A DNA stretch of 20,172 nucleotides. It comes from Bacteroidota bacterium (GTDB taxonomy: Bacteria; Bacteroidota; Bacteroidia; AKYH767-A; OLB10). Shown piece after piece: positions 9,006 through 19,700 of this stretch (position 1 is the first letter of the stretch; every line of letters starts with the position of its first letter). Made by a program: the position numbers and the translations under genes. Under the pieces are notes generated by a model. It saw only the letters and a list, made by a program, of their open reading frames with translations, searched no databases and was not told where the DNA came from. The stretch is taken from NCBI GenBank assembly GCA_016713525.1, contig JADJOZ010000017.1, forward strand, positions 1-20,172, given 5' to 3'.

Positions 9006-10244
9006 ATGAGAAAAATTATATGTTGCGCAGTTGTATTGATTAGCCTTACTAAAGCGCTACTTGCCCAGCCATATACAGTAGAAAACGGAAAAACCAGACA
9101 TCGATTTGCACAGTTGAATGTTGGTCTCGATACGTGTATTCTTGCCGGATGGTTCGCAGACACATTTTGTTAATTCCGAGGGCAATTAGAATCGGATGCA
9201 CTTGAAAACCACACTGAAACACGAATAATTATTGGGGGTACACATTTCTGGGGTCATGCTGATTTTTACATTGGGATTCCGGTGGTCTCATTTGACAAGA
9301 ACGGATTTCAGACGGGTGCTGAAACGGGAGCAAAGTATTTTCCATGGCGAATAGAAAGAAATAAAGTAAGACCGTTTGTCGGGATGTCGATGTTACCTGT
9401 GAGCTATAAGCAAGGAGAAGGAACAACTATGAAGCGGTTCAAATATCCAATCATGGGTGGAGTTGTATATAACAATAAGAATCATTTGCTGGAACTGAGT
9501 GGGGGATATAACTACAATAATTCAGGGACTTACTACATCACCGAGAATCCAAAAAGTAGATCTAAAAACTCAGCCATTCTGGATTTCTTTAGGATATAAA
9601 TTCATGATAGAAACCACGCTTAGTGCAGAAAAGATTGGCAAAAGTGGCAGGACGAAATTACTTACGGATACTTTGTCACGGCGTAAAAAAACTAAACGGA
9701 TTAACCCTTGCAATTGGACCTTCCGCAGCCTTTTTATTTGAAAGAATCCGTCCATAATGAACAAGTTGCGCCATATGCAGATCAACATAAAGAGCGCTGA
9801 CATTTTTCCAGAGTTCGCATTAGGATATTATTTTCATAAACCGGATATTCACTTTGGATTAGCTTACAGAAATATAAAGAGCGAGTTGAAAGCATTTAGT
9901 TTTAGTCAGAAAGCATCGCGCCAAGCGTATACATTGGAGGCATATAAGTTTTTTGCAGATTACCATGGGTTTGCCGTATTTGCAGGGCCCGCTTTGAGTT
10001 ATGAGCAGCTTGAAGTTACCGAAACCAACAAACAATTGCCAGACAAAGGCTTTTTTAATGGTTTTAAACCGGATTAACTTTTGTTGGGACATCAGACCAA
10101 ATCGATTGCAATCGTGGTACCTGCGTACTAATTTGAGATATTTCCCAAATTTAAATGTGGAGATGTCGGATGGGAAAAATGTTTCATTAGATCAACTGGA
10201 GTTTAATTTTATACAATTAGTGGTATTTCCGAAGGATGTTTTAG
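9006..10244 (+). CDS. Outer-membrane beta-barrel-like protein, frameshifted
   Basis: ATG 9006 begins MRKIICCAVVLISLTKALLAQ, a signal peptide. Joined frames give about 410 residues. Segments in order are PYTVENGKTRHRFAQLNVGL, TRIIIGGTHFWGHADFYIGI, GAETGAKYFPWRIE, RPFVGMSMLPVSYKQGEG, NKNHLLELSGGYNYNNSGTY, FWISLGYKFMIETTLSAEK, FPEFALGYYFHKPDIHFGLA, DYHGFAVFAGPALSYEQLEV, WDIRPNRLQSWYLRTNLRYF and LEFNFIQLVVFP. Alternating aromatic strands and Gly-rich turns are typical of an outer-membrane barrel. After repair near 10230 the end reads PGRMF, a terminal Phe as expected for such proteins, with its stop at 10242. Breaks lie near 9170, 9200, 9545, 9640, 9690, 9750, 9790, 10070 and 10230. I recall close relatives annotated only as hypothetical in Bacteroidota. 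Substrate unknown. Confidence 0.75.
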
Positions 10245-10626
10245 GGTTTATATGCCCAATTCTTTTGTTGGAATGGAGCTGCCTCACTTGGTTACGTAGT
10301 TGACTGAAAGAAAGGTAAGCACAATTACTTTATTGACATTAATCAACTTCCCTGTTGACATATATCATATACCTTCCCACTTTTAGTATATAGTTTTGAA
10401 TAATGATTTGGGGCAATTGGTTGAGGTAGTAACCATTGTTGTGGTGTGGACTTCTAATTTTATATTCTAAAAAATCGGACTAAGTGTTACGCAAATTATT
10501 TTTATTTACTGGGATTGGATTTCTGTTTTTAGTGTCTCTTTTAGGAAACGGCAAGCAAGATACCATCAGACTCAAATATTTTGTTAACACCTCATTGTTG
10601 TAATTAATCTTCTTAAACATAAAATC
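10245..10626. other. Intergenic region with one short leader-like frame
   Basis: About 380 bp without a supported gene. It contains a 39-codon frame from GTG 10484 to TAA 10601-10603 that begins VLRKLFLFTGIGFLFLVSLL. This is a good-looking signal peptide followed by only about 18 residues. It may be the 5' remnant of an exported protein whose body was lost, a leader peptide, or chance. Confidence 0.35.
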
Positions 10627-10996
10627 ATGAAAAAGAAAAACATTTATTTGATGTCAGTGCTGGTCATGCTATTTCTCAGTTCCTGTGGAATAAACTCAGC
10701 AATTATTCTGAACCACAATCAAGCTGCTACGGAAGTTCAGTTGAGTCAAAACAACTTTAAGGTAATTGATCGTGTCAGTGGTAGTGCTGAAGTGGTTTAC
10801 ATTTTTGGAATTGGAGGGCTAAATAAAAGGCAACTATTCAGTAACGCCTACTCAGAAATGATGAAAAATGCTAATTTATCAAATGGGTCCAAAGCTATAG
10901 CCAATGTGATTACAGAAGAACACATCAGCGGCGTTCCTCCTTTTTATGAGAAGAACTGTAACCGTGAGTGCCCATGTAGTTGAATTTACAAGGTAA
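10627..10996 (+). CDS. DUF6567-like lipoprotein, one frameshift near the end
   Basis: ATG 10627 opens MKKKNIYLMSVLVMLFLSSC, a lipoprotein signal with the acceptor cysteine at residue 20. The mature part contains NSAIILNHNQAATEVQLSQN, NFKVIDRVSGSAEVVYIFGI, a GGLNKRQLFSNAY segment, LSNGSKAIANVITEEH and GVPPFYEK. This order matches the small Bacteroidota lipoproteins I know as DUF6567, assigned from memory. The annotated frame ends in a Cys-rich tail at 10983, but one indel near 10950 restores RTVTVSAHVVEFTR with a stop at 10994. That fits the family's usual ending and gives about 122 residues. It probably sits at the periplasmic face of the outer or inner membrane; function unknown. Confidence 0.8.
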
Positions 10997-11006
10997 TTTC
11001 GGAAAT

Positions 11007-11098
11007 ATGAAAGCTGTAACAAACACATACTGTTGGGCGTCTTCCTTTTATCAGTTGTAGTTCTTGCTATTATACTTTTGGCGAAAAGAAAATCATAA
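11007..11098 (+). CDS. Possible 30-residue single-helix membrane peptide
   Basis: The frame ending at TAA 11096-11098 reads HILLGVFLLSVVVLAIILLA followed by KRKS, a strong transmembrane helix with a positive tail. It has no ATG in frame. One A missing from the AAA run after ATG 11007 would give MKSCNKH leading straight into the helix. It lies 10 bp after the repaired stop of the DUF6567-like gene, so it may belong to the same transcript. Small enough to be chance; no family known to me. Confidence 0.35.
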
Positions 11099-11182
11099 GT
11101 ACTGCCAAGATTTATATAACTTGTTATTAGTAATTATAGAAAAAAGAAGATTAAATCCAAAGTATCAAAATTGAATAAAGGA

Positions 11183-11326
11183 ATGGCATTATCCCATGTT
11201 ATGCCAAAGAATGCTACCATTGAACAGCGAATAGAATGGCATTTGGCGCATAAGGCCAATTGCTCATGTCGGGGTATCCCCTGAAAAACTTAAGAGGAAA
11301 TGAAGAAAAGGCATATTGCTTATTGA
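11183..11326 (+). CDS. Small basic Cys-x-Cys protein, frameshifted
   Basis: ATG 11183 opens MALSHVMPKNATIEQRIEWH, then LAHKANCSCRGIP to a TGA at 11282. Two one-base repairs (near 11281 and 11294) continue it as EKLKEEMKKRHIAY to TGA 11324. Upstream the same frame is open and reads KKIKSKVSKLNKG from about 11144, so the true start may lie there. The IEWHLAHxxNCxCR pattern resembles small hypothetical proteins I have seen in Bacteroidota, but I cannot name a family. The paired cysteines could bind a metal or form a disulfide. The protein would be about 48-60 residues, soluble and basic. Confidence 0.45.
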
Positions 11327-11520
11327 TACATAGCAAAGGCAATGCAGATCTTGTGATTTATTAATGAGTTTAATAAGTTCATAAGTGGTTTCATAGGGTA
11401 CTGCTTCCTGAAGGTATGATATGTTTTTCTACATCATCTCTACATTCAGTTTGCTATATAAAATTAAAAGCAGAAATTATGAGTAATATTTACTATTTAT
11501 TGAAAACCCATTATTTTAAA

Positions 11521-13630
11521 ATGAGAATTGCTTTCTCCTTTGTGTACCTGATATTCATTTGTATAGTTCACAGGCGCAATGGGTACAAACAAATGGGCCG
11601 CATGTGGTGAAATTGTTTGTTCGGCAGGAAGCGGAAATGTTTTTAGTTTCCGAGTTATACCGGAGATGCAACCTGGTGGGCACAGTTATTTAGTTCCACC
11701 GATTCAGGAAACACCTGGACTCCTGTATTAGATGTGAAAATTACTACATTTACAGGGAATAGTTTTTCATGACACATCCATTTACGTTTGTGCTATGGAT
11801 ACCGGCATATTTATTTCAAATGATGATGGATTAAACTGGTATAATAGCACGTCTGCTTTAGCGAATCATAAATTTTACCATGCAACAGTTTGCGATGATA
11901 AACTTTTGCATGTGGAAATGGAGTTTACACGACGGAGGATGGGGAGAGGCTGGACTTCGGTATCAGCGGGATTAAGCACAACAGAGACATACTTGACATC
12001 ACTTCTGATAGTTTGGATTTGTTTGCTATTACAGCACAGGAAGTTTATCATTCATCGGATTTCGGTCAAAACTGGCAGATAGCAAACAATGGAATTACCG
12101 GAATAGATTTTACACATATTGGAACGCACGATTCGACTGTAATTATTGGAACATTTTCTGATGGTGTTTATGTTTCTAACGATTTGGGCCAAACATGGTT
12201 TTAATACTTATTTTCCCGTAACATAATCCGTAATGTTGGCTTCCACGGTGATACTTTTACTGGTACTGATTGAAGATTCGGTGTATCACTCAACAGATGG
12301 AGGGTTAAGTTGGAGTAGCATAAATGCAGTTGCTCCCGGATTAAGGATTAACCAGATAACTGATTATAACGCACAATTACTAATTAGCACAGACGGTGGA
12401 TTATATACTACATCATTTCCCGGGGATTCATGCACACTGATTGGATTACCGGCTGTGGATGTAGTAGAAATGGGCGGTTTTGGTGACGTAATATTTTGCT
12501 GGTACTATATGAAAACGGACCGAGTGCAGGAATAGTAGTATCCAAAGACAATGGCGAAACATGGTCTGCTGCAACAAACGGATTGCCTGGACAACCCCAT
12601 TATGCAAATAAGGCCCAATGTTTTCTTGGCTGGGACAACAAAATGTTAGTTTCTGGCGTAATGATGGTTTATTTTATCTGCAGACACTGGCAGCACATGA
12701 TTTGCCAAGTATAAATGGTATTCCAGCAGCACACATTGCTGCTTTGACCATTTATCAGGGAATAATATATGCAATAAACGATTCAGGACAAATTTATTCA
12801 TCAGTTGATTCGGCTCCAAAGCTGGAGTCTGTTTTCATCAATTCCACAAATTTTATCCACTGTCAATGTTTAGGAAATTGAAATCAGGGATTCTGTTATT
12901 TATGTAGTAGCAGGAGCTGTTGCGGGAATGTTTAAATCGATAGATTTTGGACAAACTTGGTTTACCAGCAATAATGGCTTGACCTGCTTGAATGTATGGG
13001 CAATGGCAATTAAAAAGATAGTATTATAATTGTTGGAACACAACCTGATGGTTTGTTTATCTCATACAATTTGGGAGCGAATTGGTCTTTTGATTAATTT
13101 TAATAATCCCCTTCCATTAGTTCCAGATGTTGCAATTGCAAATAGTGTGCTACTTGCTGCAACCAGGCAGGGAGTCATGAATTCTACTGATATAGGAGTT
13201 ACATGGAATTCATTTAACGATGGGCTTTATCAAAGATTTGAAAGCTACGCACTCAGGAAGTTTTATTTAAACGATGACTACTTGTTTCTTGTAAGCACAG
13301 GAGGCGGATCGTCCAGGTTTTCCATATACAAAATTCCTGTCAGTCAATTAACAGGAATTAGTGATGCACCGGTAATCACCAGGAATTGTTAGTATCTCCT
13401 AATCCAAATAACGGATCGTTTACAATTACTGCTCCTTCAAATATTTGGACATGGAACAGTTAAATTAGCAGTTTATGATTTTGCCGGAAAATGATCATAA
13501 ATAAAGATATTTTTTTACAGATGTATCATTTACTTCTAAAGCATTAGAAGGCACGACGGGAGTGTTTATACTTTCACTTACATCCGGTAAAGCAACACGA
13601 TCCGGCAGAATTGTGGTGAATGGGAAGTAG
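11521..13630 (+). CDS. Asp-box (BNR-like) repeat secreted protein with T9SS sorting domain, frameshifted
   Basis: The repaired gene encodes about 700 residues. ATG 11521 starts a signal peptide (MRIAFSFVYLIFIC, then SSQAQ after a shift near 11560). At least ten Asp-box type motifs (S-x-D-x-G-x-T/S-W) follow: STDSGNTW, SNDDGLNW, DGGRSW-like, SSDFGQNW, SNDLGQTW, STDGGLSW, SKDNGETW, a VDFG-like one, SIDFGQTW, NLGANW and STDIGVTW. They are spaced as in sialidase, sortilin and HCF136-type beta-propellers. The catalytic residues of sialidases cannot be judged, so enzyme activity is not claimed. The C-terminus (LVSPNPNNGSFTITAP, then VYDFAGK-like, then SGRIVVNGK) is a type A T9SS domain ending at TAG 13628. 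Breaks are dense, at least a dozen, with clusters at 11560-11700, 11900-12000, 12190-12270, 12500-12660, 12815-13100 and 13380-13490. Confidence 0.82.
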
Positions 13631-13955
13631 AATTTTGATTTAAGCGGTTTTTTTACCTGGTATTTCTGATCTTATCGTCTCTAAAGCAAATTTAATTCGT
13701 TTCTGGCATTCAGCGAGAATTTTTCATTTGGATTGCTTTCTGTCAGGTATTTAATTTGCTAAAAATTGATGATTAATTAATTATACAAACAATTCGTTTT
13801 GTAATTAATGGATTAAATTCTATCTTTAGAGCAAAATAGGGTAGATTAAAATTGACCCACGGTATCATTCTAATAGATATAATTATTGCCTTTATTTATT
13901 CAGTTATGGTACATACAACCTATCAATCTCATACAATATGTAAACTGATAACATT
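13631..13955. other. Intergenic region
   Basis: About 325 bp of AT-rich sequence between the Asp-box gene and the TPR lipoprotein. I see no protein fragment in any frame and no clear hairpin with a T-run. The run of seven T after AAGCGG at about 13645 could be part of a weak terminator, but there is no convincing stem before it. Confidence 0.4.
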
Positions 13956-14460
13956 ATGACAACTCAACATTATTGGCATCTTATCATTTCGGTTTAATGG
14001 TTCTTTTGTTTTCAGGATGTGCTCCTGAATATTCTAAGCTTAATCAAAGTGGCTTCCGAAAAATTGAAAGAAAAACTATGAATTGGCATGTAAGGATTTC
14101 AATGCTTCACAGCTTTGAACGACAATTATTGGCGGGCATATCAAAACAGAGGTGCTGCCTTTGCTTTTTGGGTAATTTTAAGATGGCATTAGATGATTTT
14201 GACGGGAGTATAACTATGCATCCTAATAACTCCCAATGCATACGAGGTTAGGGCAGTGTGCCGGATAGAATTAAATGATTACAAGGTGCTATTGAAGATT
14301 TTAAGGAAGCGATTAAGCGAAATTACCGGCTTGATAATTCATGTACCCGTTTAGGAATGGCTTTTATGCTAAAATGGATTCCTGTGAACAGGCAGTTCAT
14401 TACCTCAAAATTGCAGTTGAACGCAAAGCTTATGATGCATGCAATGAAGAACTAACGTAG
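13956..14460 (+). CDS. TPR-containing lipoprotein, frameshifted
   Basis: ATG 13956 opens MTTQHYWHLIISV. Restoring one T in the run near 13995 gives LMVLLFSGC, so this is a lipoprotein leader with the cysteine at about residue 22. The mature protein shows tetratricopeptide repeats: NDNYWRAYQNRGAAFALLGN, KMALDDFDGSITMHPNN, AYEVRAVCRIELNDYKGAIE, DFKEAIKRN, then CTRLGMAFML, EQAVHYLKIAVERKAYDAC. About 165 residues, three to four TPR units. TPR proteins of this kind mediate protein-protein contacts at the membrane; no partner is identifiable. Breaks near 13995, 14075, 14140, 14235, 14275 and 14375. About 190 bp of apparently non-coding sequence separates it from the next TPR gene. Confidence 0.7.
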
Positions 14461-14653
14461 TTCAGCCTTTCAACATTGTGAGGCAAAGGCAGGAAATAAA
14501 TGAAAAAATCCAAGGTATACTCAACATTATAATTAGATATAGGTTTAAAGATAACAGAAGCAACTCTATAATTGAAGAATCCAGACAGTACATGGATAAA
14601 GCCTAGAAAGCCATTACATAATTATAAATTCCGAGCGGGTTCAATCTATTGAT

Positions 14654-16101
14654 ATGAAAAATATAGTATTCATTATTTGTCTAATTGTTTCGGCCCAAAC
14701 GGTATTTCCACAAAGCACTGAAACCGAAAATACAAAATTGGTATGAAATATTGAAGCACGCTGAAACACCTGAAGAGCAGGTGACGGCATGGAGTAATAT
14801 TAGTGAATCTATGGTTATTTTGGTAAACCTGATAGTTGCCGGTACGCAAGTGAGCAAGTACTTAGGATTGCAACTGAATCAAATCAGGATTTATTATTGT
14901 GTCGTGCATATCTGTATTTAGGGAAATTATTTCAGCAATGTCAGTGATTATAAACAAGCTTTAAGTATGAATTTAAAAGTCTGAAACTGGCCGAGAACTG
15001 GATAGTTTATTTGATATTTGGATCCTACAAAAGAAATTGGAGTCAATTTAAAGAATTAAAAAATTTTGATGGCCTTAAAATATTTATTAAAAGCAATGCA
15101 CTGTTCAGCGATTAGGAAGTGAGGGAGTTTATTGTCAAACCGAACCTACACCCATTTATCTAAAATATATCTGGAACTAGGTCACCTGATTCAGCTTTAC
15201 GATATAATCAGATTGCTAAGAAAAATACTGACAGAAATCGGATGATTATGGATATGCAAGAGAGTACTGTACATTTTGCAATTGTTTATCAGGCAAAAGG
15301 AGACCAAGATCTTGCGGAGAGCTATTTTAAAAAGTGCCTTCAGTTCAGTAGGTTGAACAAAATGTTTGGTCCCTTTTGTTACATCCGCTACACGGTATGG
15401 TAAACATTTCAACGAAACAGGAAATTACCAGGAATCAAAATGTAGCGTTAAGAGGATATTTTAAAGCAGTTGAGGCAAAAGATAAATTACTAATCGCCAA
15501 TGCGGCATCCTTACTACAGAAGTAGGTTATGCAAGCGGCCAAAAAGATAGTTCTTACTTACTCTGAAATAAAGGAAGCTTATACAGACAGTGTGTTTAGT
15601 GAACAACAAAGAAATCAGATACAGAACCTTTTACATTTGGCCGACAACAAGAACTTGAAGATCAGGAATTGGTTGTTGGAAGCAGAAAAACAACGAAGCC
15701 AGAACGATGTTATGCCCTTGATCGCAGTTAGTATTTTAACACTTATTTTGTATTTGATGCTTATCTTAGTTTTACCACAAATACTAAATTGATTGAATAT
15801 TTTACGGGAATTAGTGGCATTATCGATTGTTTTCGAATTCCTGAATTTATTACTCCACCCATTTCTTGAAAAAAATATACACCATAATCCTTTTAATGTT
15901 GCTTTCGCTGGTCAGCATCGCAGCATTGCTTGTTCCCATGCATCACAAAACCGAAAAATGGGCAACCAGTAAGTTAATTGAAAAGAACAAAAGAATACTA
16001 CTGGCTGCTGCCAGAAAAACAATACAACAACTTGGATGGGGGCGGAAAGGATGTTGTAGATTGAATTTATTGAGTTAAAGCTTGAAAAACAAAGAGAATA
16101 A
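14654..16101 (+). CDS. TPR protein with C-terminal membrane domain, no kinase, frameshifted
   Basis: ATG 14654 starts a signal peptide (MKNIVFIICLIVSAQTVFPQ). The repaired body shows TPR helices: NWYEILKHAETPEEQVTAWS, GYFGKPDSCRYASEQVLRIA, LLLCRAYLYLGNYFSNVSDY, KQALSMNLKSLKLAEELDS, PDSALRYNQIAKKN, YQAKGDQDLAESYFKKCLQF, and KAVEAKDKLLIANAASLLQK. A coiled, charged stretch follows (SVFSEQQRNQIQNLL, then EAEKQRSQN). The C-terminal part has two to three membrane segments (LIAVSILTLILYLMLILVLP; FEFLNLLLHPFLEK; LLSLVSIAALLVPMHHKTEK) and ends in a basic helix (KTIQQLGGGKD, then IEFIELKLEKQRE) with stop at 16099. The periplasmic TPR plus membrane layout recalls Bacteroidota TPR sensor kinases, but no histidine kinase or DNA-binding domain follows. 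I recall relatives with the same HPFLEKxTHH segment and no assigned function. About 480 residues; many breaks. Confidence 0.75.
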
Positions 16102-16106
16102 TTCAG

Positions 16107-16566
16107 ATGAATCAACAATAGCAGTTTGATCACATTAATACCTTTCTAATGCAGTTTAAATATGCAATTTGTTATCCCGATAAGGAAGAAATTGATTTTC
16201 AGGAATTCTCTCAATTTCAGGGGATCAAGTAATTCATATTGCCCAAACTTATCCATGGATTGAACAACTGAATTATAAAGAGACTTTAGATCGGGATGAC
16301 ATGTTTTACAGTCCATCACTTTGAATTTACCCCCATAGAAAATAACAGGAGCTTTACGCTGACAGCCATCTATATGAAAGGAGATCTTGAATTTTCACTC
16401 TGGTATTACAGACCCAAGATGGTTAGAAATTCAGTAAAGGTGCATTGTGAGAAAATGGAGTTGACGATATTTGGGGCAATAAAATTTGATGACGCAATTA
16501 AGTATCTTAATATTTTTGTGAAAGGGTGATTATTCGATAATAGAAAATCTTTATGATAAAAAATAA
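16107..16566 (+). CDS. Small soluble protein downstream of the TPR membrane gene, frameshifted
   Basis: Its ATG (16107) lies 5 bp after the repaired stop of the TPR gene, so cotranscription is likely. Joined frames give about 150 residues: QFDHINTFLMQFKYAICYPD, EFSQFQGDQVIHIAQTYPWI, EQLNYKETLDRDDMFYSPSL, EFTPIENNRSFTLTAIYMKG, DLEFSLWYYRPKMV, FDDAIKYLNIFVKG, DYSIIENLYDKK with stop at 16564. There is no leader or membrane segment, so it is probably cytoplasmic. Acidic and aromatic-rich, it resembles an immunity-type or regulatory small protein in general character only; I do not recognise a family. Irregularities: an in-frame TAG at codon 5 and breaks near 16190, 16218, 16300, 16370, 16430, 16465 and 16528. 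Confidence 0.55.
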
Positions 16567-16653
16567 TCCTAAGAATCCAGGAACCAAACTTATTTGCCAA
16601 TGATTATTAGATTATTTAACCATTCCGGACATTGACACCTTGCGCTCCTAAAT

Positions 16654-16685
16654 TTTGTATTGTCGAATTAATTTATTTAATTTTG
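16654..16685 (+). promoter_or_regulatory. Possible Bacteroidota-type promoter
   Basis: TTTG at 16654-16657 and TAATTTTG (matching TAnnTTTG) at 16678-16685 are separated by 20 bp, close to the known -33/-7 layout of Bacteroidota sigma-ABfr promoters. It lies about 70 bp before the likely start of the large surface-protein gene. The region is very AT-rich, so chance matches are common. Confidence 0.35.
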
Positions 16686-16704
16686 TATAGAATATTGAAA
16701 ATAC

Positions 16705-16736
16705 AAATAATTAGCTAGTATTTAAATAATTAGCTA
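16705..16736 (+). repeat. 13 bp direct repeat upstream of the large surface protein
   Basis: AAATAATTAGCTA occurs at 16705-16717 and again at 16724-16736 with a 6 bp spacer, a period of 19 bp (about two helical turns). It sits between the possible promoter and the probable start codon. It could be a paired operator or a leader element; low-complexity AT sequence makes chance plausible. Confidence 0.4.
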
Positions 16737-16756
16737 CATTTAACGAGCTTATAAAC

Positions 16757-19700
16757 ACGAAAGAATCGACTTTTATTATTTTGTTGACAATCATTATAAC
16801 TTTTTTGTCTGGAGGTTTTGAGGAGTTATTAGCCCAAAACTACTGGAGTGATATCCAATTTCCACAGTAACTCAAAACAACGGATCACAGCAACGATTAG
16901 AATTATCGACTTACGATTCAACTTTGCAAACAACAGTCACGGCTTGCACCCAATGGATAACCGGTTATTATTTTTTTCAACTGCAAATGGAAAGTCACCG
17001 ATTGTAACCACTATTTAAATCCGGATAGCCCAGAAGTCGGTATGGTTTGGGATTGTGATTTTTGTTTTTACATCAGTTTAATATTAAAGAGTTGGATATT
17101 CCAATTATTACCAACCAGAACCTTAAATGTCGTGAAATAATAGGTGGTATCTGCATATGAAGATGAATATTCTTCCAACAGTTTTTTTCTAACACCTACA
17201 TATCATAAATATAGTATGGTGACTCATCAGTTAAGTAGTGTCAATATGGATACTCTGAATCTCACCTACCTCAGATATGGAATTTGAAGGCGCCAAATAT
17301 ATTTAATGGATTATTACATTGAAGATACTGATGAGGGATTCCAACATTGCAATCCGTTGGCAGGAAGATTTGGGTCATTTTTTATTCGGATGCGCAGGAT
17401 GGTACTATGAAAAGAATGAAGAGCACTTTGCGGTTGATGGCAGCTGTTCGGATAATTATTCTTGTGTCTCATTAGACCCTGAATTGAATTGGTAAGTGAA
17501 CACCATTATTTCAAACGACAGGAATGAGAAACGGGTATTTTTACTGCGAATAACCAATGGCCTCTATTCTCTGGCTATATTTACTTATGAGGGTCGGCAT
17601 TCATCAGATGACCCATGATTCAACCAAGGAAATCTAACAGCCGGTCCCTTTGCGAAAGTTAAAGATCGCGTTGCTTCTTATACGGCATCGAGTAATTGAA
17701 CTTCTCATCAGGATTTATTTTTAGTCCATGATCCTTTACAAGGCTTCCCTTAAGCAAAAGATCTGGCAAAGACACCAGCAGGGTTAAGAACATTCCAACT
17801 ATTATTACCGAACTGTTCATTGGATAGATGCAAACCGTTTACATCTTATAGTTATGATGAACAACAGGTTGGGGTCTGTAATTTTTCACTCCATTACTCA
17901 TGCAGGTTTACCTACTCGTGATTTTCCGGCATACCGACGATGTTCCCTTGGTCCATGTCAGAACATCTACCTGGAAAGAGCAACTTTATTTCGACATAAA
18001 GATGGTGTCGTATCAACGGTAACTAATAATTTATAGTATTTATATGAATTGCAATCCCAACCTTATAATATTTGTATGTATAAAGCATCCGGATTATGCT
18101 ATTTGTCAATGACACTTTCAATTTATGTGGATTTTGGCCTTGGAGCATGATCTTGCAAAAACGTTGATTCTGTTTGTATCGGTATGCCAGGTGGACTTAA
18201 ACTTGTCTGGATTTCCAAGGAGATATACAATGGTAATCCAGTACCAATTCAAATAATTGGCAGGACATTACAACAACTGGCTTTGACCCTGGTGCAATCA
18301 GTTTAATCCCTGTTTCAAGCTCATATTACAGGAGCAAAAGTTATTGATGGAATATGTAGTCTGATTTATTCCGGCCATAAATTTGTATTTAGATTAACAA
18401 GCACTGCCTGAACAATAGCATCGGCAACAATGGCAGCTTGTATCGGTCAAGAAATAGTATTACATGCTGCAAATTATAACGAACATTAAGATGGGAAATT
18501 TCCGGAGTCCGCTGGACAGTTATTCCTAATGCAACAGGCGGATTTTCAATAGATGGCTTGTCTGTAAATACAGAATACAGGTTTTTATCATCACCAGTAT
18601 TAGCAAATTGCCCTGCAGACACATCCCCTACAATACAAGTTAACGCCTTGCCTTTAGGCATTATTCTCGCCTTTAACCGGGGTGAATACGTGCGGGCAAG
18701 ATATGCTCTTGCTTTCATGAATGGAACAGGAGTTTTCCACTTGTACTTTTCAAATGTTAACGGAGCACCTATTATAAATACTCGGATCCACATACTCACC
18801 ATTTGTTTCAAGTACTACTACATACTATGTAAGCTTCGTTGGCAGGTGCTGTAGAAACTGCAGGTTTAGCAGATACTTGTAGGTGTAATACATCAATAGG
18901 ACCGATCACTGGCAGAGGACTTAGAGTTGTATCTTCAGAGCCAGGATATTTGGAATCAATTACTCTTTATCCAATGTCTGGAGGAGTTACAATTGCTCTA
19001 TGGAGTCTGGATAATCTTAATTTAGGTTCAGTTTTATACAATATATCTACACCTTCGGTGGGCGGCGAAATACCTTTGGATTTAAATTAAACGCAAACCA
19101 AAATTATGATTTAAAGTTTTATTAATGATCAATAAATTTTGTTAAAAACGCCGGTGGCTTTTCACCTTATAGTAAACCCTTACCGTCGAGTCTGGATCAT
19201 ATTGGGAAGGATAATCAACGGATATTTTCTACACCGACAGCTGCCTTTGCAATTGATAAGTAACATTGTTTTTCTGAAAGGTATGTCACCCAGGATCCTG
19301 TTACAGTACAACACACTCCTGAAATTGTAGGCACGCTATCAGCATTGGGGCTCAACAAACTTTTGCCAGGGCACTGGGTTGTTTGGCTAAAGCACCAACG
19401 GGTAGTGGAAATGCACAAGGGTATCGTCATGATTTTCCTTATTAGCAATGCAACAGGAAGCCAAATTATACAGCAACAAATTTCCGGCTCTACAGTGCAC
19501 AGATTTATAATGCCGGATGCAGTGTGACACTACTTCCTGGGTTCAAAACTGCATTCCTTGCATATCCACGTTTGATCTGGAAGAAAAACTATAATTACTG
19601 ATGAATTTAGATAGTAATTTAATGTTTTTATCAGAGCATCCATCAGCAATTGGTATTGAAATGCGGAGCACTCCCCAAACAGCATCATTAGCAAAGTAGT

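Noticed and set aside
11521..13630. Calling the Asp-box protein a sialidase
   Set aside because: Asp-boxes also occur in non-enzymatic propellers, and the sialidase active-site residues cannot be identified in this broken sequence.
14654..16101. Calling the TPR membrane protein a histidine kinase
   Set aside because: The N-terminal layout is similar, but no H-box, N-box or G-box can be found in any frame before the next gene starts.
18389..18811. 140-codon minus-strand open frame
   Set aside because: It lies antisense to readable Ig-like protein sequence (NATGGFSIDG, CPADTSPTIQVNALP) on the plus strand; its own translation has no leader, motif or family look.
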